In this document: positions 7,799 to 15,086 of the stretch, piece by piece
Layout: each line of letters begins with the position of its first letter
How positions within the stretch are numbered: the stretch's first letter is position 1
Notes under the pieces: generated by a model
The model's input: the letters and a program-made list of their open reading frames with translations, nothing else
What the model was told of the DNA's origin: nothing
Databases searched by the model: none
From: Christensenella sp. UBA1685
GTDB lineage: Bacteria > Bacillota > Clostridia > Christensenellales > CAG-138
NCBI GenBank assembly: GCA_002320595.1
Contig: DCKB01000070.1
Coordinates: 1 to 24,931 of the forward strand
Direction: 5' to 3'
DNA length: 24,931 bases
Made by a program: the position numbers and the translations under genes

Positions 7799-10117
7799 TT
7801 ATTTCTCTTCGTCATCGCTTGCGTTGAAACCTGCAAAGAGGTCTGCCAAAGAAGTCGTCGCAGACTGCACCGGCGGCAGATCATAGTCGGCATCTTCACG
7901 ACGCGGGCGTTCACGACGCTCACTGCGCTCCGGACGCTCACTGCGTTCCGGGCGTTCGCTGCGGCGCTCGGAACGGTTCTGCTGAGGCTGACGCGCGGAC
8001 TCGGCCGCCGCAGCACGCTGTTCTGCGCGCTCAGCGGCAATGCGCTCACGCTCTGCCTTTTCCTTGGCAAGTTCTTCCGCAATCTCAGGGTTCTCCTCGA
8101 GAATAACCTCACGGCGGCTCAGGCTAATGCGCTTCGCTTCGGGGTTCACATCAAGAACCTTGCAGCGCACGATATCGCCAACATTGATTTCATCCTCAAC
8201 CTTGACAATCCGCTTTACGCCGACCTGAGAAATGTGGATCAGGCCGTCGATCGTCGGTTCAAGCGCCACAAATGCGCCGAACGGTACAATGCGCACAACC
8301 TTGCCTTCTACGATCGAACCAACAGGATACTTCTTGTCAGCCATCGTCCAAGGCTTGGGCTGAAGCTGCTTATAGCCAAGCGATACACGCTGCTTTTCAA
8401 CATCAACATCCCGAATCAAAACTTCGATTTCCTGGCCAATAGAAAGCACATCCGAAGGATGCTTCACGCGACCCCACGCAACGTCGGTCACATGAACAAG
8501 ACCGTCGATTCCGCCGATATCGACAAATGCACCGAAATCGGTAATTCTCCGTACAACGCCCTTAACCTTTGCGCCGACTTCAAGCTGCGCCCACTTCTGC
8601 TTGCGCGCTTCTTCCGCCTCCGCGAGCATGACAGCCTTGTGGGAAGCGACAATACGTTTGCGCGCCTTATCAACCTCAATGACCTTCAGCTTGATGGGCT
8701 GACCGACGAACTCGTCGATCTTCTCAATGTACTTGGTAGAAAGCTGAGATGCAGGAATGAATGCACGAACTCCGTCGATTGTAGCAATCAAGCCGCCCTT
8801 AACAACTTCTTTTCCGATGCCTTCAAATACCTTATCCTGAATGTTTTCATCCTGAACAAGGTTGTCCCACATCTTCTTGCTTTCAACGTTTTTGCGGGAA
8901 AGCAAAACATTTCCTTCGCCATCATTGACCTTAAGGACTTCAACCTCAATCTGGTCGCCGATATTTACTACGTCTGCGGGGTTTACATCCGCATCGGCCG
9001 AAAATTCGCTGCGAGGAATGAACCCGTCAGACTTATAACCGATGTTCACGCACACTTCGCCATCAACGATCTGCACAACAGATCCGGTAAGGATCTGACC
9101 GTTCCTGATCCTGACAAGGGTCTTCTCGAACTCTTCGGCAAAGTTGGGGTCCGTGTTCTCGCCCTGCTCGGTCGTCTCCGCAGCAATCTCCTCAGTGGGG
9201 GCCGCTACGGCGGGTTCTTCGACGGTAGCTGTTGCTTCCGTTTCGACCTCACTGTTTTCTACGGGATTTTCAGCCATCGTCTTTTCCAGTTCGCTCATCC
9301 TAGTTATAACCTCCCTAATTATCCAATCCGGCGCGGATGCGCCTGAAACAATACCTATTATATCATCCGCATGGATTTTTTCAAGTGAAAGTTCGCTATG
9401 TTTTGCTAATGATTGTATATGTTTACAATGTTTTTTGCAAACGGAAAGCAATTTCTGCGTGTTGGAGCTATTTTCATCTCCTATCACCACCATTCGGGTG
9501 CAGGATCTGCTCAATTGTTCAGCCTCTTTTTGGCGCGCTTCCGTGGTGCTGCATATGGTACGGAATACGTGCAAATCTGAAAAGTGCAGGCGTGCCTGCG
9601 CCGCAGCGGCTTCAAACAGTGCCACAGACGTCGTCGTTTGTGCAATCAGGGATACGGCTTCTGTCTGAGGCACCAAAAGAACATCCTCCAGTGAGCGGAC
9701 AAAAAATGCTTTTCCACCGCAGCATCCGTTAATTCCAATGCACTCAGGGTGGGATGGATCTCCAACGATCATTACGTGTCGCCCTTTTCGGACTTCCTCA
9801 AGGGCGATTTCATGTATGCGGCGCACAAACGGACAGGTTGCGTCAATTATGATGAGTTTATGTGCCTCGCATGCCGCATAGGTTTCCGGCGGAACGCCAT
9901 GTGAGCGGATCACAACGTGGGCTCCCTCCGGGATTTCAGCAAGCGTTTCAGCGGTAATCACACCATTTCCGGCAAGCCGCTCCACAACTGCTGCATTGTG
10001 AATCAACGATCCTAACGTGTAAACCTTTCCGTGAATGGCCGCAGCTTTTTCCGCTAACTCAATCGCCCGGCGCACGCCAAAGCAAAAACCAATATGTTTT
10101 GCAACCCTTATCCGCAA
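7799..10117 (-). CDS. ispH-rpsA: Fused 4-hydroxy-3-methylbut-2-enyl diphosphate reductase (IspH) / ribosomal protein S1
   Basis: The 772-residue protein joins two functions. Residues 1 to about 272 are IspH, the [4Fe-4S] enzyme that makes IPP and DMAPP in the last step of the MEP pathway. Cluster ligands C12, C95 and C189 are visible, as are active-site H40, H73, H123, E125, the NSSN of 217-219 and a Ser-Gly-Ala-Ser near 260. An acidic linker (about 275-330) leads to four S1 RNA-binding domains, as in Gram-positive S1. The C-terminus is a charged Arg/Glu/Ser tail ending in a short acidic segment. Such IspH-S1 fusions are known from Clostridia. The start is TTG at 10117, 7 nt after GGAGG; it overlaps the plsC stop by 10 bp. 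The gene is the last of its block. An internal ATG at 9298 may release S1 alone. Confidence 0.95.
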   Translation of the reverse strand: MRIRVAKHIGFCFGVRRAIELAEKAAAIHGKVYTLGSLIHNAAVVERLAGNGVITAETLAEIPEGAHVVIRSHGVPPETYAACEAHKLIIIDATCPFVRRIHEIALEEVRKGRHVMIVGDPSHPECIGINGCCGGKAFFVRSLEDVLLVPQTEAVSLIAQTTTSVALFEAAAAQARLHFSDLHVFRTICSTTEARQKEAEQLSRSCTRMVVIGDENSSNTQKLLSVCKKHCKHIQSLAKHSELSLEKIHADDIIGIVSGASAPDWIIREVITRMSELEKTMAENPVENSEVETEATATVEEPAVAAPTEEIAAETTEQGENTDPNFAEEFEKTLVRIRNGQILTGSVVQIVDGEVCVNIGYKSDGFIPRSEFSADADVNPADVVNIGDQIEVEVLKVNDGEGNVLLSRKNVESKKMWDNLVQDENIQDKVFEGIGKEVVKGGLIATIDGVRAFIPASQLSTKYIEKIDEFVGQPIKLKVIEVDKARKRIVASHKAVMLAEAEEARKQKWAQLEVGAKVKGVVRRITDFGAFVDIGGIDGLVHVTDVAWGRVKHPSDVLSIGQEIEVLIRDVDVEKQRVSLGYKQLQPKPWTMADKKYPVGSIVEGKVVRIVPFGAFVALEPTIDGLIHISQVGVKRIVKVEDEINVGDIVRCKVLDVNPEAKRISLSRREVILEENPEIAEELAKEKAERERIAAERAEQRAAAAESARQPQQNRSERRSERPERSERPERSERRERPRREDADYDLPPVQSATTSLADLFAGFNASDDEEK
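7917..7970 (-). repeat. 18-bp repeats encoding the S-E-R-P-E-R tail of S1
   Basis: Three adjoining units of about 18 bp start at 7917, 7935 and 7953; the first two differ at only two positions and the third is degenerate. They encode the hexapeptide pattern ERS-ERP in the disordered C-terminal tail of the IspH-S1 protein. Confidence 0.8.
9296..9316 (-). promoter_or_regulatory. Possible internal ribosome binding site and start codon for free S1
   Basis: Inside the fused gene, AGGGAGG (9310-9316) lies 11 nt before an in-frame ATG (9298-9296). This falls exactly at the junction between the IspH domain and the acidic linker before the first S1 domain. A second in-frame ATG follows at 9277. The resulting product would start MSELEKTMAENP and contain all four S1 domains. 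Confidence 0.45.
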
Positions 10118-10710
10118 TAGAGTTCCTCCAGTTCTATCCGCAGCGCATCAATCGAATCGGCAAGCTCGTCAGTTACGACCTCAATCAGGGAAGATTTGTT
10201 TGCAGTGGCGACAATCGAGCTGACGTCAATCGGCTTTCCCACGAGCATTACAGGCCGGACTTGGCGCGACGTATCCGGATGTATATAAATTGGTATAACC
10301 GGCGCCCCGGAACGGATCGCAAGAAATGCCGCGCCCTTTTCAAATTCATCCAGCGAATCCGTCACGGCTCGCTTTCCTTCCGGAAAAATGCCAAACACAT
10401 CCCCTTTATCCAGCACTTTAAGCGCATTTTTAAGCGATTGTAAATCCACATTCCTCCGGTTTACCGGGAACGCATAAAGCGAACGGAAAAAGAAATTCCC
10501 AAGTTTGGATTCAAAGAGCTCCTTCTTCGCCATAAAGTGAATGTTGCGCGGAGAAACGAGCGCAAGAATCAGAGGATCCCACATGGACCTATGGTTTGCG
10601 ATAAAGATCGCTTTCCCCTTTACGCGCAGATTTTGTCTGCCATAAACGATCGGTCGCGTTACAAGGAGGATGATTGGCCCAATCAACCATTTAATAAGAA
10701 GATACAGCAT
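10108..10710 (-). CDS. plsC: 1-acyl-sn-glycerol-3-phosphate acyltransferase
   Basis: This membrane-associated enzyme acylates lysophosphatidic acid to phosphatidic acid. The 200-residue protein has an N-terminal hydrophobic segment (LIKWLIGPIILLVTRP). The acyltransferase motif I NHRSMWDP has the catalytic H40 and D45, and motif III is GIFPEGKR (109-112 FPEG). The frame extends to a TTG at 10728 inside cmk. The ATG at 10710 is preferred because GGAG is about 9 nt upstream and overlaps the cmk stop region. It sits between cmk and ispH-rpsA, a common clostridial order. Confidence 0.93.
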   Translation of the reverse strand: MLYLLIKWLIGPIILLVTRPIVYGRQNLRVKGKAIFIANHRSMWDPLILALVSPRNIHFMAKKELFESKLGNFFFRSLYAFPVNRRNVDLQSLKNALKVLDKGDVFGIFPEGKRAVTDSLDEFEKGAAFLAIRSGAPVIPIYIHPDTSRQVRPVMLVGKPIDVSSIVATANKSSLIEVVTDELADSIDALRIELEELYCG

Positions 10711-10714
10711 TCCT

Positions 10715-11398
10715 TTATTCTCCGGCAATTATGCAGCGCAACACTTCGTTTACGGCATCGTCTATGCTCATATCGGTTGTGTCGATCATCACAGCCTCCG
10801 GCACCCGAACCAACGGAGCAAACGCACGCGTGCTGTCCGTATAGTCGCGTGCAAGGATCTCCTCTTGCAGCGATTGCAGTGTTTTGTCCATCCCGAGCCC
10901 CTTTTCCCGCAATTCTGCAAGCCGCCTGCGCGCACGCTCTTCCGCCGAGGCAGTCACATAAAACTTATATGGCGCATCCGGCAACACAAATGAGCCGATT
11001 TCCCGTCCATCCATAATGACGTCATGTTCTTGCGCAAACTGCCGCTGGCTTTCCGCCAGCTTAATGCGCACCTCGGGAATTACGCCGATGTCGGACGCGC
11101 CTTTTGCCACCTCCGGCGTGCGGATCAGCACGGAAACATCCTCTCCGTCTAAATAAGTATGCTGGATACCATTTTTGTTTTCCACTGTAATCTCTGTTTG
11201 GGGGAGGAGCGGGAGCACATGCTCTGCATCGCCCGGCTCAATTCCCAAGCGCAGTGCCTTGAGGGCCATGGCGCGATACATAGCCCCCGTGTCAAGGTGC
11301 AGGATGGAAAGCCTCTCTGCAATATGTTTTGCGACTGTGCTTTTTCCCGCTCCGGCTGGACCGTCAATCGCAATATGAATCCTTTGCTTCCGTTTCAT
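10715..11398 (-). CDS. cmk: Cytidylate kinase
   Basis: This enzyme phosphorylates CMP and dCMP with ATP, feeding CTP for RNA, DNA and CDP-diacylglycerol. The 227-residue length is typical. The P-loop DGPAGAGKST occupies residues 12-21, followed by LDTGAMYRAMAL. The CMP-binding DGREIGSFVLPDA has Glu where many homologues have Asp. The lid ARDYTDSTRAFAPL and the VMIDTT strand follow. The ATG at 11398 lies 2 nt after the stop of the flavoprotein gene; the longer frame to 11440 only overlaps that gene. The ribosome binding site is weak (GGAAGG, rather distant), which suggests coupling to the upstream gene. Confidence 0.95.
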   Translation of the reverse strand: MKRKQRIHIAIDGPAGAGKSTVAKHIAERLSILHLDTGAMYRAMALKALRLGIEPGDAEHVLPLLPQTEITVENKNGIQHTYLDGEDVSVLIRTPEVAKGASDIGVIPEVRIKLAESQRQFAQEHDVIMDGREIGSFVLPDAPYKFYVTASAEERARRRLAELREKGLGMDKTLQSLQEEILARDYTDSTRAFAPLVRVPEAVMIDTTDMSIDDAVNEVLRCIIAGE

Positions 11399-11400
11399 CT

Positions 11401-12624
11401 TCAGTTTACCGACCTTCCTGCCAATACTCCGGTAGAGCATGCAATTTGTAAGTTATAGCCGCCCGTGCAGGCATCAACATCGATCACCTCGCCCGCAAAA
11501 TACAGGTTTTGCACAAGCTTTGATTCCATCGTGGATGGGTTGATCTCCTTCACCGCAATGCCGCCGCGCGTGATAATCGCCTGCTCCACCGGCAAAGCGC
11601 GTTTTACCGTAAGCGGGATTGCCTTGAGCAAGGCTGCAAAGCTCTGCCGCTGCTCCCGCGTAATTTGATGCACAGAAGTTTCCGCAGGAATCCCGCTTGC
11701 CGCAACCATCACAGGGATCAGTCTTTGCGGCAGGAGCGCATCCAACGAATTTGCAAAGATGCGGCGAATGTTTGCCTCGAAATCCCGTAGCAGCCGCCGG
11801 TCAAGTTCTTCCTGCGTAAGCCCGGGCTTCAGATCAATGCTGAGCTTTGCGCCCTCCGGTGCATCCGCAAGGAAGCTGCTCGCACTGAGCACAAGCGGAC
11901 CGGAAACTCCGAAGTGTGTGAATAGCATTTCGCCAAGTTCCTCGTAAACAAGCCGTCCTCTTGCATTGCAGGCGCGCAATGTCACATTGCGCAGTGAAAG
12001 TCCGGAAAGCGCTTTGGGCCAGTCTTCCTCTGTCTCCAGAGGAATCAGTGCCGGAAGGATCTTCGTAATGGTGTGCCCGAAAGCACGGGCAAAGCGGTAA
12101 CCATCCCCAGTGGAGCCAGTGGAAGGGTAGCTTGCGCCGCCCGTTGAAAGGATCAACGCATCAAAAGCCCGCTCTCTGCCACCTGCCATAACCACAAAAC
12201 CGCCATCTTCTGCACGCGCAATGGAATCCACGGTCGTGTTGAGCAGAACCTCAACTCCCGCCCGGTTTACATGAGCCGCAAAAGCACGTATAATGTCGCT
12301 GGATTTGTCGGAAGCCGGAAACACGCGTCCGCCGCGTTCTGTCTTGGTGGGCACGCCCATCTTCTGCAGCAGCGCGATCATATCCTCGTTCGTATATCCG
12401 TAGAGCGCGCTGTAAAGAAATTTTGGATTTCGGGGAATGCTCTTAAAAAACTCCTCCGTGTCAGCCGCATTGGTAATATTGCAGCGGCCTTTCCCCGTAA
12501 TAAAGAGTTTCTTTCCTAGTTTCTCATTTTTTTCGATCAAGGTCACCGTATGCCCTCGCTCCGCAGCCGCTGCGGCCGCCAGCATACCTGCAGGCCCCCC
12601 GCCGATCACCGCCACTTTTTTCAC
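11401..12624 (-). CDS. BaiN/HI0933-family NAD(P)/FAD-dependent flavoprotein
   Basis: This is a soluble 407-residue flavoprotein. The N-terminal dinucleotide-binding GGGPAGMLAAAAAAERG with a Glu-ending strand (LIEKNEKLGKKL) binds FAD, and ITGKGRCNITN is the hallmark of the HI0933/YhiN/BaiN family. STGGASYPSTGSTGDG and the C-terminal GEVIDVDACTGGYNLQIA complete the FAD site. BaiN proteins act on bile-acid intermediates in a few gut Clostridia, but most family members lie next to cmk in genomes without that pathway. The real substrate is therefore unknown. The start is GTG at 12624: AAGGAG is about 7 nt upstream and GTGA overlaps the stop of the preceding gene. The frame's longer ATG lies inside that gene. 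Confidence 0.9.
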   Translation of the reverse strand: MKKVAVIGGGPAGMLAAAAAAERGHTVTLIEKNEKLGKKLFITGKGRCNITNAADTEEFFKSIPRNPKFLYSALYGYTNEDMIALLQKMGVPTKTERGGRVFPASDKSSDIIRAFAAHVNRAGVEVLLNTTVDSIARAEDGGFVVMAGGRERAFDALILSTGGASYPSTGSTGDGYRFARAFGHTITKILPALIPLETEEDWPKALSGLSLRNVTLRACNARGRLVYEELGEMLFTHFGVSGPLVLSASSFLADAPEGAKLSIDLKPGLTQEELDRRLLRDFEANIRRIFANSLDALLPQRLIPVMVAASGIPAETSVHQITREQRQSFAALLKAIPLTVKRALPVEQAIITRGGIAVKEINPSTMESKLVQNLYFAGEVIDVDACTGGYNLQIACSTGVLAGRSVN

Positions 12625-13265
12625 AGCGCTTCTCCTTTTTGCAAACACGCTCCATGCAGGTGCGAAGTATCGTTCCATACCCAAAGCTGGGCATGATCCG
12701 CATCCGTCACATCAAGTTCCGTATAACTGCAATTTGCAAGCTTTAGCGCCTGGATTTTTGCAGTTGGAAGCCCAATCATATGCGCCGTAAGCAGCTTAAT
12801 CGGCATCGTGTGGCTGACCAGCGCAACGGTTGCTTCTGCTGGGTGCGACGAAAGGATTTCCTGCACAGAGCAAAGCGTGCGCAATAAAATATCATCTGCG
12901 GATTCCGCTCCCATCTCCCGGCATGTTTCCGGATGAAGGATCCAGTTCCAATCCCGCCACAACGCGGCATATTGCGCCTCCAGTTCACTTCCCGTCTTCC
13001 CTTCCCATGCGCCGAAGTTGATTTCGGTAAGCTTTTCGGAAACGTAAATATCACAGTCGTGAAATGCAGCGACCGCCTTTGCCGTGTCATGCGCACGCCT
13101 AAGCGGGCTTGTATAGATTGCATTCAAATGGATGCCGGACAGCCGCCGGGCAACAGCGGCAGCCTGCCTCAGGCCGGTCTCATCCAACGGGATGTCCGTC
13201 CTGCCCTGCACTCTGCCCTGCACGTTCCAATCCGTCCTGCCGTGCCGTATCAAAATCAGCTTCAT
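12621..13265 (-). CDS. Histidine phosphatase (phosphoglycerate-mutase-like) family protein
   Basis: The 214-residue protein begins with the phosphohistidine motif LIRHGRTDWNVQGRVQGRTD, in which the RHG histidine (residue 8) accepts the phosphate. The second catalytic part is VSHTMPIKLL. Arg and Glu positions of the 2H phosphatase branch are present (TSPLRRAHDTA, INFGAWEGKTGSELE). The family includes alpha-ribazole phosphatase, GpmB-like enzymes and broad phosphatases, and the substrate cannot be told from sequence. The ATG at 13265 follows the regulator's stop by 4 nt without a good ribosome binding site, so translation is probably coupled. Confidence 0.87.
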   Translation of the reverse strand: MKLILIRHGRTDWNVQGRVQGRTDIPLDETGLRQAAAVARRLSGIHLNAIYTSPLRRAHDTAKAVAAFHDCDIYVSEKLTEINFGAWEGKTGSELEAQYAALWRDWNWILHPETCREMGAESADDILLRTLCSVQEILSSHPAEATVALVSHTMPIKLLTAHMIGLPTAKIQALKLANCSYTELDVTDADHAQLWVWNDTSHLHGACLQKGEAL

Positions 13266-13269
13266 TGCA

Positions 13270-14145
13270 TCAGTTCCCAGCTTCCTTTGTTACGTATACG
13301 TTCTGCCTGCCCCAAATGCCTTCCAGCTGACTGAAGCGTTCATATACCTCATCCTTCCGCTGCAGGCTTGTAGCCACAATGATTGCGTTGATAAGGCTTA
13401 ACGGCGCTGCAAGCGAGTCCGCGAAGGACGCCATATCGCTGCGCGCAATCAGGGCATGATCCGCGAGTTCCGCAAGTGGCGAAAATGCGCTGTCCGTAAT
13501 TGCAATCAATTTCGCGCCGCGGCTTTTTGCAAAGGTCAGCGCCTCAATGGTGCGGCGCGAATAACGCGGAAAGCTGATGCCGATGCAAACATCGTTTGCG
13601 CTGATGCGCACCATGCTTTCATACGCATCGCTTACGATCATATTAACCGTAATCACATTGTCCAAAACAAAATTCAAATAATAAGAAAGGAACTGCGCCA
13701 ACGGGGCTGCACTGCGTACCCCGACGATGTATACCTTCTCCGCATTGAGCAGTGCGTCAATGGAAGAATTAAACGCAGCATTGTCGATTGAATCAATCGT
13801 AGCGCGGATATTAGCCATATCTGCCTTCAAGACGGATTTGAGCACATCGTCCTGCTTCAGGTCGGATGTAAGCTGAATGCGCTGCACGCTGGTAAGTTTG
13901 TTGCGGATCAGCTCCTGCAACGATTTTTGCAGCTCCGGGTAACCGTCATATCCCAAGGCATACGCAAAACGCACGACTGTGGATTCGCTTACGCCGACAA
14001 TGCGCCCCATTTTGGAAGCCGTAATAAATGCCGCGCGATCATAGTTTTCCATGATGTAGTTTGCAAGCTGTTTTTGTCCTTTGCTGAGGGACTTATACGC
14101 TTGGTTCAGCTTCAGCAGAAGATCGTTTTCTTCTATGTTCGGCAT
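13270..14145 (-). CDS. MurR/RpiR-family transcriptional regulator (HTH plus SIS domain)
   Basis: The 291-residue protein has an N-terminal RpiR-type helix-turn-helix (about 1-80, with VSESTVVRFAYALGYDGYPE as the recognition region) and a C-terminal SIS domain (about 125-260). The SIS domain shows VGVRSAAPLAQF and GISFPRYSRRTIEAL, followed by AKLIAITDS. SIS domains in this family sense phosphosugars such as MurNAc-6P or glucosamine-6P. No sugar catabolic genes are adjacent; it lies between surE and the phosphatase in a housekeeping block. The ATG at 14145 has GAGG about 10 nt upstream, overlapping the surE stop. The target and ligand are unknown. Confidence 0.9.
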   Translation of the reverse strand: MPNIEENDLLLKLNQAYKSLSKGQKQLANYIMENYDRAAFITASKMGRIVGVSESTVVRFAYALGYDGYPELQKSLQELIRNKLTSVQRIQLTSDLKQDDVLKSVLKADMANIRATIDSIDNAAFNSSIDALLNAEKVYIVGVRSAAPLAQFLSYYLNFVLDNVITVNMIVSDAYESMVRISANDVCIGISFPRYSRRTIEALTFAKSRGAKLIAITDSAFSPLAELADHALIARSDMASFADSLAAPLSLINAIIVATSLQRKDEVYERFSQLEGIWGRQNVYVTKEAGN

Positions 14146-14157
14146 AGTGCGTTTACC

Positions 14158-14931
14158 TCACGAATCTAGCGTTATTTCATCCTGCATCGCGCGAAGCCGC
14201 TCGAGAGAAGGATGATCCGTCATGTTTGTAACAAGCGGAGTAATCGCGATGTAGCCGTCATTCGTCCACCGTTCATCGCAATCGGATTCCGGCCCACATG
14301 GATTCATGCGCCCTGTTGGGATCCAATAGTATTTTTGGCCGTAAGGATCAATGCGTTCTTCATAGCGTGCCTCATATTCCTGCACCCCTGCAGGCGTAAT
14401 GCGCACACCGCGCACCTGCGCAAGCGCAAGATCAGGCGCATTAACGTTCAACAGGCGGATTGACGGCTCGCGTCTGAGTATCTCTGCCGCAAACTTTGCC
14501 CCTGCAGTTGCCGCTTCAAAGCTCCCTGGCTTCCACGCAATATTGGATACCGCAATCGAAGGAATACCAAGCAACGCGCCCTCCATCGCTGCGGAAACCG
14601 TACCTGAGTAAAATATGTCCGTACCGCGGTTTGCACCAAGGTTGATCCCTGAAATCAGCAGGTCGGGTTTTTCAAAAAGATTTCCGTATGCAAGCTTAAC
14701 GCAGTCCACCGGTGTGCCGGAAACGGCATAAGCTGCAACTCGCTCGGCGCCGGGAATCATAACAGGCTTCGCGCGCAGCGGGGAAAGCATTGTAAAGGAG
14801 TGGGATGCACCGCTTCGCTCCGCATCAGGGGCGGCAACAAGCAGCTCGTTTCCATCCCCTTGAAACGCTGAAAGCAATGCAAGCAACCCCGGCGAAAAAA
14901 CTCCATCGTCATTGGTAAAAAGGATACGCAT
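14158..14931 (-). CDS. surE: 5'/3'-nucleotidase SurE
   Basis: This is a metal-dependent nucleoside monophosphate phosphatase linked to stationary-phase and stress survival. The 257-residue protein carries the SurE N-terminal metal site (MRILFTNDDG, D8 and D9), SGTPVDCVKLA, and the ISGINLGANRGTDIFYSGTV block with the conserved Asn. The gene starts a seven-gene block. The ATG at 14931 has GGAG 10 nt upstream, and a good promoter lies at 14965-14993. Confidence 0.95.
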   Translation of the reverse strand: MRILFTNDDGVFSPGLLALLSAFQGDGNELLVAAPDAERSGASHSFTMLSPLRAKPVMIPGAERVAAYAVSGTPVDCVKLAYGNLFEKPDLLISGINLGANRGTDIFYSGTVSAAMEGALLGIPSIAVSNIAWKPGSFEAATAGAKFAAEILRREPSIRLLNVNAPDLALAQVRGVRITPAGVQEYEARYEERIDPYGQKYYWIPTGRMNPCGPESDCDERWTNDGYIAITPLVTNMTDHPSLERLRAMQDEITLDS

Positions 14932-14964
14932 GAATCAACCGCTCCATATTCAAATTCGTTTTAT

Positions 14965-14993
14965 ATTTTATCAGATTGCAGCACACATTTCAA
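14965..14993 (-). promoter_or_regulatory. Sigma-A promoter of the surE to ispH-rpsA block
   Basis: TTGAAA at 14988-14993 and TAAAAT at 14965-14970 each match the consensus at five of six positions, with an exact 17-nt spacer. The -10 ends 33 nt upstream of the surE ATG. It follows directly after the terminator of the decarboxylase operon. Confidence 0.75.
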
Positions 14994-15035
14994 TATCCCT
15001 TCTAAAATGATGCAAGTGCTGCATGCTGAAATTGC

Positions 15036-15073
15036 AAAAGAGGCTGCCCGAACAGTCTTCCGGGCAGCCTCTT
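15036..15073 (-). terminator. Rho-independent terminator after oadA
   Basis: A perfect 13-bp stem, AAGAGGCTGCCCG (15038-15050) with CGGGCAGCCTCTT (15061-15073), has a 10-nt loop and a short T-run in the minus direction. It lies 13 nt after the oadA stop. Confidence 0.85.
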
Positions 15074-15086
15074 CTCAATATGTGTG

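Noticed and set aside
8234..9346. Long open frame of 370 codons on the plus strand
   Set aside because: It lies fully antisense to the conserved S1 domains, has no ribosome binding site, and its composition (Asn, His, Arg, Leu) is that of a mirrored coding frame.
11401..12624. Assignment of the flavoprotein to bile-acid dehydroxylation
   Set aside because: The family is broad and no other bai genes are present; the cmk neighbourhood indicates a housekeeping relative.
12625..12684. Longer N-terminus for the BaiN-type flavoprotein
   Set aside because: The extra codons lie inside the histidine phosphatase gene, while GTG at 12624 has an excellent AAGGAG and begins right at the FAD-binding strand.
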